A DNA stretch of 64,000 bases from Sorghum bicolor (taxonomy: Eukaryota; Streptophyta; Magnoliopsida; Poales; Poaceae). How positions within the stretch are numbered: position 1 is the first letter of the stretch; the number at the start of each line of letters is the position of its first letter. The translations under genes were made by a program, and so were the position numbers. Below the pieces are notes generated by a model, which saw only the letters and a list, made by a program, of their open reading frames with translations, had not been told where the DNA came from and made no database searches. The stretch covers positions 47,797,276 through 47,861,275 of the forward strand of contig NC_012876.2 in the NCBI RefSeq assembly GCF_000003195.3, in the 5' to 3' direction. This document shows, one piece after another, positions 9,646 to 19,638 of this stretch.

Positions 9646-11341
9646 AATATGAGATTGAAAATGATAGCCCATGGTCCCTCTAATAAGCAATATGCCAGCA
9701 AGAGTTGACAAAGATTTTAATTTCCAAAGTCTTTGATCTAAGAGTATGACATTCCCCTCCTCGGATCCCGTTTTGATCAGGCAATAAATGCAAAGTAAGT
9801 ATGCTTGAGAATTTTAGCAAAATAAAACAACCTCAGTGAGATATATAAAAGATAATGAGTGATCTGAGAAGAACCTATGAGGATAAAAAGGTATGCTAAC
9901 TTTCTTTCAAAAAATATACAAAAACTCCAAGTGACAGGATTGAGAAGAAAGGATCTTTACAATTGATCATAAACTTCCCTGACTATGGTACAGAGTGGAT
10001 TTTTAACACCCTGCAAATATAAAGAATGTTTTAAATGTTTACCCCAGATATTGTTCTTAACCATCCTTTTCTCGAGGACGAGTAAAAGCCTAAGTATGGG
10101 GGTATTTGTTGATGGTTCTTAAGTATTAATTTTAATTATCAAATAAACAAGAGAAAGGACCAATATGCAACCAACACCTAGAATTAGGGTTTGATCTGAC
10201 AGAATTCCACGAGTTTTGTTGTTTATCTGTTTCTGCAGGGGGTTATCAGGAAATAAGGAAGAAAGGCCCACATGTCGAGATTACATAGAGATATCAACGC
10301 ACCGCGCGATTTTCTACCATCTAGAAGACTCCAGAAGCCACGGAAAGAAGGCAGAGGCCGAAAGGGGCCAAGCCCAGGGCGCCCGCCCTGGTGACCTGGG
10401 CGCCCGCCCCCTGCTGGATGCCAATCAGGACTCTCTTCGCACGGGATTTTCCACCGACCTATTGGATCAAGGAAAACATAGTACCACCTCGCCTACCGAC
10501 CCAAAAACGCATAGAGGAGGAGGACTATATAAGGAGACCCCCCTGGCCCCTGGAGAAGACATGAAGAAATTATCATAGAGATTGAGGGGTGCCCTCGAAG
10601 GAAAACCTCTTCTCTAATTAATATTTCTTTTTAGGCTTAGTAACCAATGTAAAGTAGAAATAGATCTTCTAGTTTCTACTAGATTGAGAGAGATAGAGTG
10701 GAGGTGTCGATTGGAGGAAGCTCGGCCTGTCGGTGTCTACTCCAAGCTTGTACCTGCGGGATCAAGTTCTCCTAACCCGAAGCTTGCTCCTAGGATTCTT
10801 CAGTATTTTGACTTCTAAATTCTAGTAAGTTCTTGTTTTATTGTTCTTATGGTTTATGAGTTTACTTTAATCTCTTCGCGTAGAGTTTAGAGTAATCATT
10901 GCTGGCGTAAACGTGGTGTTTAGGCTGGGGTACTCATAGATATTCCCTGACTAGCTGGACCGTGGTAGTTGTGAGGAACGTGACAATTCCGAGTTACCTT
11001 TGCAGACCATATCTTGTTAACAGGAAGGATAGGGTTTATAGGTGCGGGTTGAACATCCTTTGTGGTGTCTAGATTCCGTTAGCCTCCCCATTGGAACAGT
11101 AGATCATCCTTACCAAGGTTAGAAGGAGACTACGGTTGCAGTCTTCTCTATTTATCACTCACATCGAAAGACATTCTTTGTGCCTAAAGGGTTAGTAGTA
11201 ATAGACCGGTTAGTCAGATGCACTCTTTCTCCTAGTGGTAAAAAAATAAATACGATACTCTAGATAATTTCCCGGGTGAAGTGCTCACCGATATTCGTGC
11301 GCTTGCGGATCAATTCCTTATTGCGTTCCCAAATATCAACA
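9646..11341 (+). mobile_element. Athila element tail J (3' internal end plus LTR)
   Basis: 9659-10106 is noncoding Athila 3' sequence ending in a G-A-G-G-A-C-G-A-G motif and a purine tract with TATGGGGG. A full LTR (10107-11341) follows. The 5' part of the element is gone. On the right the LTR butts directly against the protease of element C, where the sequence breaks in mid-domain. Confidence 0.82.
10107..11341 (+). repeat. LTR of J
   Basis: 1235 bp, beginning TGTTGATGG and ending ATATCAACA. It is related to the LTRs of A and E: a CTGCAGGGGGTTATCAGGAA block at about 10236, a shared CCCACATGTCGA block, and two GGGCGCCCGCCC-type palindromes at 10376-10412. A TATATAAGG promoter element lies at 10525-10533. 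I see no gene in it. Confidence 0.82.
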
Positions 11342-11625
11342 GTGATCAGTGGGAAAGGTGCTTATAACTTGCTGCTAGGAAGGGATTGGATTCATGCCAA
11401 TTGTTGTATCCCGTCTAAAATGCACCAATGCTTGGTTCAGTGGGTAGGTGACAAGATCGAGATTGTCCCGGGAGATTCTTCCTATGTTATTGCATCGACA
11501 GAGGCAGACACCTACGAAAGGACTAGGTGTATTTTAGGAGAAGTCTGGGAAAAGGATTTTCTCAAGGTTGCCGATTATGAAATTCCACCGATCCAAGCAG
11601 TCGGTTCTGACGAAAGTTTTTGATG
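11342..11625 (+). pseudogene. pro: C-terminal protease end of element C
   Basis: It starts mid-domain after the J LTR: V-I-S-G-K-G-A-Y-N-L-L-L-G-R-D-W, the second conserved protease motif, with a W-I-H-A-N-C-C segment. It matches the protease end of element D (about 58570-58850, minus). The catalytic Asp half is absent. Translation from within the J LTR is an accident of the junction. Confidence 0.82.
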
Positions 11626-13220
11626 GATAGGTTTGCCGATGATGGAAAATTAGGCCAGGGATTCACATCGGCCGATGATCTGGTAGAAGTAGATATAGGG
11701 AGTGATGATAAACCTAGGCCTACTTTTGTTAGTGGTAAATTAAATTCTTAGTGTAAGCAACAGTTAACTGACTTGTTAAAGGAATATAAAGATTGCTTTG
11801 CTTGGGATTATACTGAGATGCCTGGTTTGGACCGATCAATTGTTGAGCATCGGTTGCCTATCAAGTCTGGATTGCGGCCACATCAACAGCCAGCTCGCCG
11901 ATGTAATCCTAATATTCTTCTTGATATTAAGGCCGAGATAACCAAACTTATTGAAGCTAAATGTATTCGGCAGTGTCGGTATGCCGAGTCGATTTCCAAT
12001 GTTGTTCCGGTCTATAAGAAAAATGGGAAGCTTCGGGTCTGCATTGATTTTAGAAATGTCAACAAAGCTACACCAATGGATGGCTACCCAATGCCAGTTG
12101 CCGATCTGCTAGTTGATGCTGCGGTTGGGCATCGGATTATCAGCTCTATGGATGGCAATGCAGGATACAATCAAATATTCATGGCTGAAGAAGATATTCC
12201 AAAGACTGCATTTAGATGTCCTGGTCATGTTGGGTTGTTCGAATGGATAGTCATGACCTTTGGCTTGAAGAATGCTGGTGCTACTTATCAGAGAGCTATG
12301 AATTTTATATTTCATGAGTTCATCGGTAAGCTGGTGGAGATTTATATTGATGATGTGGTGGTTAAGTCTGGAGACTTCACAAAGCATCTTGCCGATTTAC
12401 GAAAGGTGTTGGAATGCACAAGGAAACACGGTTTGAAGATGAATCCTAATAAGTGTGCATTTGGTGTATCGGCAGGACAATTCCTTGGTTTCATGGTGCA
12501 TCAGAGGGGGATTGAGATTAGTCGAAGATCCATTGATGCCATCAACAAAATAGTTGCTCCTACCAACAAGACTGAGCTCCAGTCCTTGATCGGCAAGGTG
12601 AATTTTATCAGGAGATTTATATCTAATTTGTCTAGTAAAATTCGTGCTTTCAGTCCTTTGCTTAAGTTAAAAGCCGATCAAGAATTTGTTTGGGGGAAGG
12701 AACAACAATTGTCCTTGGATGAAATCAAGAATTATTTGGTGAATCCTCCAGTCCTGATTCCACCTCAGCAAGGGAGGCCCTTCAGATTGTTTTTGTCTAC
12801 CGATAGGATGGTCATCGGTTCGGCTTTGATTCAGGAATTTGAAGGGAAGGAACGTGTGATTTACTATTTAAGCAGGAGGTTGATTGATGCTGAGACTAGG
12901 TATTCGGTTATTGAAAAACTATGCTTATGTTTGTATTTCTCTTGTATTAAGTTAAGGCATTATTTGCTATTGGCCGAATGCACGGTTATTTGCAAAGATG
13001 ATGTGGTCCGATACATGCTATCTATGCCGATCATGAGTGGCAGGATCGGTAAGTGGATTTTGGCACTGTCAGAATTCGATCTGCGTTACGAATCGGCTAA
13101 AGCGGTTAAAGGACAGGTTATGGCCGATTTTGTGACTCAACATTATGGTATAGTGGAGGTTGTGGAAATTGTACCTTGGACGCTCTTCTTTGATGGATCC
13201 ACATGTGACCGGGGGGCATG
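11626..13220 (+). pseudogene. pol: reverse transcriptase and RNase H of element C
   Basis: The enzyme would copy element RNA to DNA. A stop lies near 11750, before the open stretch from 11773. The long frame holds the pre-RT segment F-A-W-D-Y with M-P-G-L-D, then the RT fingers and palm (K-K-N-G-K-L-R-V-C-I-D-F, M-T-F-G-L-K-N-A-G-A-T-Y-Q). The catalytic Y-I-D-D is at codon about 192. A gypsy-type RNase H follows (about codons 325-450). The start of the second RNase H, F-F-D-G-S-T, is at the end. A TGA at 13219-13221 replaces the GGA glycine codon present in D. Confidence 0.85.
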
Positions 13221-14850
13221 AATCGGCATAGTGTTAATTTCCCACGGGGGAGGAAATATGAATTTTCCTTGCCGATTGTTGCCACGTCAACAAATAATCA
13301 GGCTGAGTATCAAGCTTTGATAAAGGGATTAGAATTACTGAGGGAAGTTCATGCTGATGCTGTTGAAGTCTTCGGGGATTCTATGCTAGTTATAAATCAA
13401 TTGGCTGGAAGCTATGAATGCCGAAGTGAAGTCCTCATAACTTATCATGAAAGGAGTACGCAATTGTTGAAGGAATTCAAGGATTTCCGATTAGAGCATG
13501 TTCCTAGGTTGCATAATGAAGAGGCCAATCGGTTGGCTCAACATGCCTCAGGATATCAGCCCATGATTAATGCGATATCGGCAATCGGTACTAGTGATTG
13601 GAGGAAAGAAATCATTGATTATTTAAAGGATCCGTCCAAGAAAGTTGAGCGACGTGTTCGGTTTCAAGCTACCAAGTATGTGCTCCTTGAAAATGAATTG
13701 TTTTACCGAACTATTGATGGGATTCTTCTCAAGTGCTTAGGTGATGATGAAGCCAAGAATTTGATGGGAGAAATCCATGAGGGAGTGTGTGGAGCACATC
13801 AATCGGCATTCAAGATGAAGTGGATGATTAGAAGAAATGGGTATTATTGGCCGACTATACTTGAGGATTGCTTTAAGTACTTCAAAGGGTGTCAAGGATG
13901 TCAGAAGTTTGGCAATATTCAAAGGGCACCTGCATCGGCCATGAATCCTATCATCAAGCCTTGGCCGTTCCGAGGGTGGGCTATTGATTTAATCGGTCAG
14001 ATTTATCCACCATCTAGCAAAGAACATAAGTTTATCTTGGTTGCCACTGATTATTTCACCAAATGGGTTGAAGCTATTCCTATGAAGAAAGTTACATCGG
14101 CTAATATGATCGATTTCGTGAAGGAACATATTATTTACCGATTCGGAATTCCTCAAACAATCACTACTGATCAGGGTACTATGTTCACATCGGGAGAGAT
14201 TGATGAATTTGCAATCGGCATGGGGATCAAAGTATTAAATTCTTCTCCTTATTACGCTCAAGCTAATGGCAGGCCGAGGCATCTAACAATGGAATTATCA
14301 AGCTTATTAAATGGAAGATTGAAGAAAATCCTAGGAGGTGGCATACATTGTTAAATGAAGCTTTGTGGTCATACCGGATGGCTTGTCATGGATCGACTAA
14401 GGTTTCACCTTATCAGTTGGTATATGGGCATGATGCAGTGTTACCTTGGGAAATTAAGACTGGGTCTAGGCGATTATCATTTCAAGATCAACTGGCTGCC
14501 GATGATTATGCTACTTTGATGACAGACGAGTTGGATGATCTGGCGGGACATCGGCTAAGGGCTCTGATGAGTATAGAAGAGAATAAGAAGAGAGTTGCTA
14601 GATGGTATGATAAGAAGGTAAAGGCTAAAGAATTTGCCGATGGAGACTTAGTGTGGAAATTGATCTTACCGATCTGGACTAAGCTTAAAATTTGGGAAGT
14701 GGTCTCCCAATTGGGAAGGTCCCTATCGGATAAGTCGATCGGCTCCTGGTAATGCCTATATTTTAGAAACTCTCGAAGGAGTTGCATTTCCCAGAGCATT
14801 AAATGGCAAATATTTGAAGAAGTACTACCCCAGCATATGGATCGATGCAT
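13221..14850 (+). pseudogene. pol: second (archaeal-type) RNase H and integrase of element C
   Basis: A one-base loss near 13245 shifts frame relative to D. The second RNase H then continues with N-N-Q-A-E-Y-Q-A-L and G-D-S-M-L-V-I. Integrase follows: a zinc-binding H-H-C-C region ending C-Q-G-C-Q (near 13900), a core with A-I-D-L-I-G (near 13982; W-D-I-D in D) and T-T-D-Q-G-T (near 14167). A further one-base loss occurs near 14268, just before the catalytic Glu region. The C-terminal part continues in another frame (14348-14752) with L-N-E-A-L-W-S-Y-R-M. Homology with D continues to a stop near 14850. Not functional as it stands. Confidence 0.85.
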
Positions 14851-14861
14851 GAAGGTTAAGT

Positions 14862-14882
14862 GCCGATAACATTCCTATCGGC
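14862..14882. other. 21-bp dyad 1 between convergent genes of C
   Basis: Perfect inverted repeat GCCGATA-N7-TATCGGC, 12 bp after the end of the pol homology and before the 3' end of the antisense gene. It has a counterpart at the same place in D (55240-55260 or 55305-55325). It could be a hairpin, a terminator or poly(A)-related signal, or a protein-binding dyad. The arms are the family's dispersed word. Confidence 0.7.
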
Positions 14883-14927
14883 TGGATCAAAATGTATCTG
14901 GAGTTGGACTTAGTGTTTTAAGGAAGT

Positions 14928-14948
14928 GCCGATAACAGTCCTATCGGC
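14928..14948. other. 21-bp dyad 2 between convergent genes of C
   Basis: A second perfect GCCGATA-N7-TATCGGC dyad, 66 bp from the first. The D pair is spaced 65 bp, so both the dyad and the spacing are kept. Confidence 0.7.
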
Positions 14949-15007
14949 CAGACCAACATCTTGAGAATGTTCAAAAGAAAGAAGCAAGTACGTTGCCGAT
15001 GATTGGT

Positions 15008-18000
15008 TCACATGTTCAACAGCGTTTGGATCGCTGATACAGCACGCAGACGGATCTGGTTTGCTTCTTCTATCACTTTTGTATCATCATCGGCAGAGCC
15101 TTCTACTGGCTTCAGTTTTTTCTTCATCTGCAAAGCCGTGCGGGCTTGGATGTTGCGCTCTTGCTCAAGAAGCTTGATTGTCTCCGGCAGTTGGCTCTCT
15201 TCTTGTCGGGCTTGGGACAAGGCGTCTTCCACTTGCTTGTGTTCTGCCAACAGGGCTTCTCTTTTGGTCGATAGATCGGAGATCTTGTGCTTCAGAGCAT
15301 CTCCCGAGGACTTTAAAATGCTGATGTTCTTGTGCTTCTCATCGGCAAGGAGCTTCACCTTCATCATTTTATCAGAAAGCTGGGCATGAATGGCTCTATC
15401 GGCGAGACGTTGGGCAGCTCTCTGGTACTGCAGCTGACGGCTCTCCAGATGTGCGGCTTGGAAGAGGATCTCTTCAGCATCGGCAGGAATTTGGCCTCTG
15501 AGTACTTTGAACAAAGTCTTGGCTGGGTCGGAGTCGTCAACTAGTTGGGTTGTGTCTTGGTGAAGGAGGGCTGATAATTCTTCCAATTTCACCCTGATTT
15601 CTGCCGATGTGATCCCGACTGCCTGAGAAGAGCTTGCTTCCTCACCTTCATCTTCGGAGATGTCGATGGCGAAAGAGAACAAGCTGTCGGGAGAATCCTG
15701 CTCCTGAAAAGGAAATAAAATAAGTTATTTTATGGTCAAGTATTGATAAATGATATAGACAGGGATTGGATAACTTACTTGTTTCAGGGCAATCTCTCTC
15801 CTCTGACTGGAAGATGCCGATGGAACCACGGGTTGATCGGCCAGAGTTGCTGATGGAACTATGTCAGCTAAAAAATTAGTAGATGTAATTATAAAATTGG
15901 GAAAATGGGTTCATCGGCAATGATTTCATAAAATATATTACCTTAGGGTGGTGCAGTGCTTGTCTGGATCGAGGAAACTACCGATGCTATGATCAAGCTT
16001 GCTGGATCGGTAGTCTGCTCGCCCACATCAGCCGATCTGTCTTCAGGCTGAGGTACTTCTGACTGAGGTTCTGCTGGCTGGATGTCTTCCACTTGGGGTG
16101 TTTCTTGCAGCTGAGGGGGAGATGGAGCTTGTTGTGTCTGGGCTTCTAGAGAGGAAGGAGAAGATTCTACTGGGATTGGTGATACTGGGGGAGGAGAAGG
16201 CGTTGCGGTCTTTTGGCGCTTTGCTTGTGCTCTGGTATTCTTGGCACCTTTTCTCTTTGGCTGACTAGACTGGGGGGCATCGGCACTTTTGCTTCTGGTC
16301 CTTGCTGATGCGCCGGTATGCTGATGCAAAAGGGGAAATTTGTGAGTACAAGTGCAACAGATGTAAGAGTGAGATCGGTGTGAAAGAGTTTGAAAATATA
16401 CCTTGAATGCCTGTGCCAAAGTAGAGGCAGCCACTGATGGAGATATTTGAGTTCTCTTGCTGGTGACTTTCTTGAGGCGTACGCCCCGATGCATGATGGC
16501 AGCCATGGTAGGAGTGTTGTTGCCGATTGAAGAGATCGGACCCGATGGAAAAAGGTCAATCGGCTTGCCACTCCTGCTGACCGATGGGGGAACGTTGTCA
16601 ACCTGCAATATAATACAGAAAGTGAGTTACCGATGGAAATAAATTTGAAGGGATTGAGACATCGGTTTGGAAACACTTACAGTATTATCGGGAATTTTGT
16701 ACTGAGGATCAATCATGCCGTGGTACGAAAGAGCAGATTTGCAGAACAAATGCTCCCTCCATTCTTCCCACCACTGCTTGTAGGCTTGACTAATGAAGAG
16801 GGCCAAAACCCACTCTGACAATTCTGCATCGGTATCAGCATTCGGGGGCAGTTGAGCTACCCTGGTCCACTCGAGGAGGCTGGTGATGGTTTCCCTGGGT
16901 TTTATCACATCGGCATAACAGAGTGCAATCGGCAGCTGGCCAAAAGCTAGTTGACGAGCTAGTGCCGATGGATTGTAAAACTCGTAGGTCTGGTTGGAGG
17001 CTTTTCCACTGCCAAAGAAGTTTACTGGTATAGCTCTGGGAGTGATCAGTGCCATCATCACCTCATGATCCTTGTTGAGAGCATCGTTGAATGGATGGAA
17101 GACCAAGGGAAACATAGTATCTGGATCTTCATAAGGCATCCACGCTCGCTGCTCTCGGGTCAGGCCTTCATACAAAGACTGGAAGAATCGGCTGACCTGG
17201 TCTGCGTTGCCGCCTGTGCCAGGTAGAACAATAACAGCTTCGCTAAAGTTCAGAGGAGGGCGAGTTGCCGATTCTTCTTCATCTAACTCATAATCCTCAG
17301 CTATGTCCCTGGGGAAGCGTTGTGTAAAGAGGATGAATTCAAGACGCTTGTGCATGTGGAGGTTGAGCCACATATTGATGAACCACCAGGGTCCTCCTAA
17401 GTTGCCGATGGACTGGCCGAGCAGGAGTTTTCTGGCTACTTGGTGGAGGAGATAGTAGGCAGCGCCAAGCAGGTATGAGCCGAGGGGAAATCAGCCACCA
17501 TTAGCTAATCTCTCTACTGCCGATAGGTAGACTGAGGTTGGTCCTGCCGATCGACCACAGAATACAAATTTATCCAGCCACATGTTCAAGAAGGTGGTTT
17601 GTTCCTTTATGTTGACAGGCCCCGTTCTGCTGTACTTCTGAATGTACCCTGACCAGCCACCGATAGCGCGGGTTTCCACCTTGGCACTAGGTGTGGTGTC
17701 AAATATGTGACTGCTATCGGCAGTAGATACATCTAAGCCGGTGAGCATAAGCACATCGGCAAGAGTGGGAGAAGCAGGGCCGTGACCAAAGACAAAGGCA
17801 TTGTGTGTGTCTGACCAGAAATACGACGCGGCTATCAGCAGTGACTCATTCCTATGCATATCGGCAATGGACAGCCAGATGCATTGGTCCAGTTTTCGTT
17901 CATCCCACTGAACTTCATTTGAGTGGCTGACTCTCAAGAACCAATCCTTCCATCCTATGGTAGGACTGGGCCAGGAACGAAAGGTATCCTTCCACAGATC

Positions 18001-18283
18001 TAGAGAGAGGTTCTCGGCTCTAAAGGGGATTCTGTTTGTTTCTGCATTAATAAGATCGGTTGGATCTGGATCCCCTAACGGACCAAGACATTGGAGGTGT
18101 GGCTGATCGGTAGGGATGGCAATTTTATTGGACAGATCCTAATGGATTTGAAGGAAAAAGAAGAACAAAGAAAGAAAAAGAAAAAATGTTCAGTAAAGTG
18201 AATTGCGGATGAATAGGGATACGGTAAAAGCACAAGAGGTGGAATGAAGAACTAACCTCAGGAACGGTGAAGTTGATGGCCAT
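15008..18283 (-). CDS. antisense spliced gene: plant mobile domain protein with C-terminal coiled coil
   Basis: Six exons fit on the minus strand: 18283-18257, 18138-16681, 16602-16402, 16320-15942, 15867-15779 and 15703-15008, all with GT-AG introns. Their lengths sum to an exact codon multiple (about 949 residues), and the frame is kept across every junction. Residues about 100-450 resemble the aminotransferase-like plant mobile domain, with Y-F-W-S-D-T, F-V-F-G-H-G, T-L-A-D-V-L-M-L-T-G-L and W-S-G-Y. Exon 4 encodes a basic patch (K-R-K-G-A-K, A-K-R-Q-K) followed by Pro/Ser/Gln-rich sequence. Exon 6 is a long Glu/Lys/Gln-rich coiled coil. Two stops break it: a TGA near 17488 (CGA in D) and a TAA near 15944 (CAA in D). 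It lies between integrase and the 3' LTR, antisense to pol, as in D. Extra antisense frames are known in Tat elements; what this protein does is not known to me. Confidence 0.78.
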
Positions 18284-18946
18284 CTCCTTGCAAAAAGGAT
18301 GATCGTAGGCCTCGAGGTTGGTGGAGAAGGGGCTTGGTTGGAGTTCTTGGAGATCTCGAACAGCGCCGCCGCCAGGAAGGTGGAGTTGGAACTGTGGAAT
18401 GATGCGATGGAGAAGGAGTGCCCGAGAAGGAACTATTTATAGGATAAAATGGGCAAGAGTAAATCTGACTTATCACTTTGCCGTATCCGTGAAATCCGAG
18501 GATACTCAGGAAGATATGGTAACTGTTTGCACGGTAATCAAGGGATTGTGCTGGTGATTTGATAGGAAGCGGTCGTGATCTAGAGATATTTTACTGTGTG
18601 AGATTTCCTGGTCGGTTCATCGGCAGCGCCTTGTAACGGTAATATTGCCGATGGGTGGATAAAGTGGGGATATCCGTTTGGGAGGATAAGATACTTTATT
18701 GAACAAGACGTCCTGGTCAGTCCATCGGTAGATCTCTGTAACGGTAACATTGCCAATGGGCGATTAAAGTGGAGATGTCCGTTTGGGAAGTTGAGGATTT
18801 CGAGGAATCTACCGAGGAATCAAACCAAGGTTGTTCAGATTAAGGTTGTCGGTTACTAAATTGGGAGAGTTAATTGCGGAAAGGCATCATTACTGCAGAG
18901 AATTTTGGAGCATTAATGATTTCATACTCTGAAATTGGGGGGCATG
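18284..18946 (+). other. upstream region of the antisense gene and polypurine tract of C
   Basis: Noncoding. It would contain the promoter of the antisense gene (minus strand); TATTTATAG at 18432-18440 reads CTATAAATA on the minus strand about 150 bp upstream of the ATG, and a related CTATAAATA on the plus strand precedes the D copy (51714-51722). It has several ATCGGCA/TGCCGAT words. It ends in the purine tract AATTGGGGGGCATG (18933-18946) directly before the LTR. Confidence 0.65.
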
Positions 18947-19638
18947 TGTTGACAAAGTTTTTGGACACGTACCCAGGATCGGTAGAGTGTGGATCGGCAA
19001 GAAAAGGCAATAGTGACTGGTCTGCAGGAGAGTTGCCGATTGCCGATGAGAAGACAGTTGAGTGTGGCTAATAGTGATGAGTTTATGCCGATGGCCGGTA
19101 TTAATCGTTGCTGATGGGGAGTCTGCCGGTGACGTGGATGGAAGACTTGGAGGTTGCCAATTGGTCCATGGTAGTGTCTCAGCTTGTCACGGCAGGATAG
19201 TTTTATGTTTTCCTTAGTTATTTAAATCGTTTTGTACACGGATTCTGTTTAATTTTGGAATTCGAATTCTAGTCGTGTCTGGTTGTAGCTCTTTGAGCAG
19301 GGTATAAATGTAGACCCTAGGGCCTTGTAATTAAGACATCTATCAATCAATCAAACACAAGTTTGTACTCATATTCCAGTATCTACTTTTTTCGACGACT
19401 TCGTCACATTTTTCTTTTTCATTATGAGTTCTTAGGAGTTCGTCGACTTAAGCTCGGCGTATTCTCAAGTTCCGCATGAATACCTCTTGGCCGTGGCATC
19501 TGGGCGCATCGCTGTTGTTGGGACCAAAGTATTTGAGTTATCACCTTTGCCGATAGTAAGGTCAAATCGGCTGGCACGCCTTAACGTTTAAATCGGGTAT
19601 TAGCCCTTTGTGTTTGCAGATCAGATTTTGCATCAACA
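18947..19638 (+). repeat. 3' LTR of element C
   Basis: 692 bp, TGTTGACAAA to GCATCAACA, homologous to the LTRs of D (50599-51314 and 62231-62408, reversed). TATAAA at 19303-19308 lies 20-40 bp before the probable transcript start. Several TGCCGAT/ATCGGCA words occur in its first third. The 5' partner is lost. Confidence 0.85.

Larger units (their letters stand above)
11342..19638 (+). mobile_element. Tat-lineage Ty3/gypsy element C, 5'-truncated, with antisense gene
   Basis: Order on the plus strand: end of protease, RT, RNase H, a second archaeal-type RNase H, integrase, an intergenic region with two dyads, an antisense spliced gene (15008-18283), a purine tract, and the 3' LTR (18947-19638). 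Gag, the 5' LTR and most of the protease are missing. The same order is found complete in element D, in reverse. The right end abuts fragment B in the middle of a protease domain, which suggests C inserted into B. A double RNase H marks the Tat lineage. Confidence 0.88.

Noticed and set aside
15003..15544. Plus-strand frames opposite the coiled-coil exon
   Set aside because: Mirror frames of the antisense gene. The minus-strand reading has splice sites, coiled-coil character and a homologue in D.
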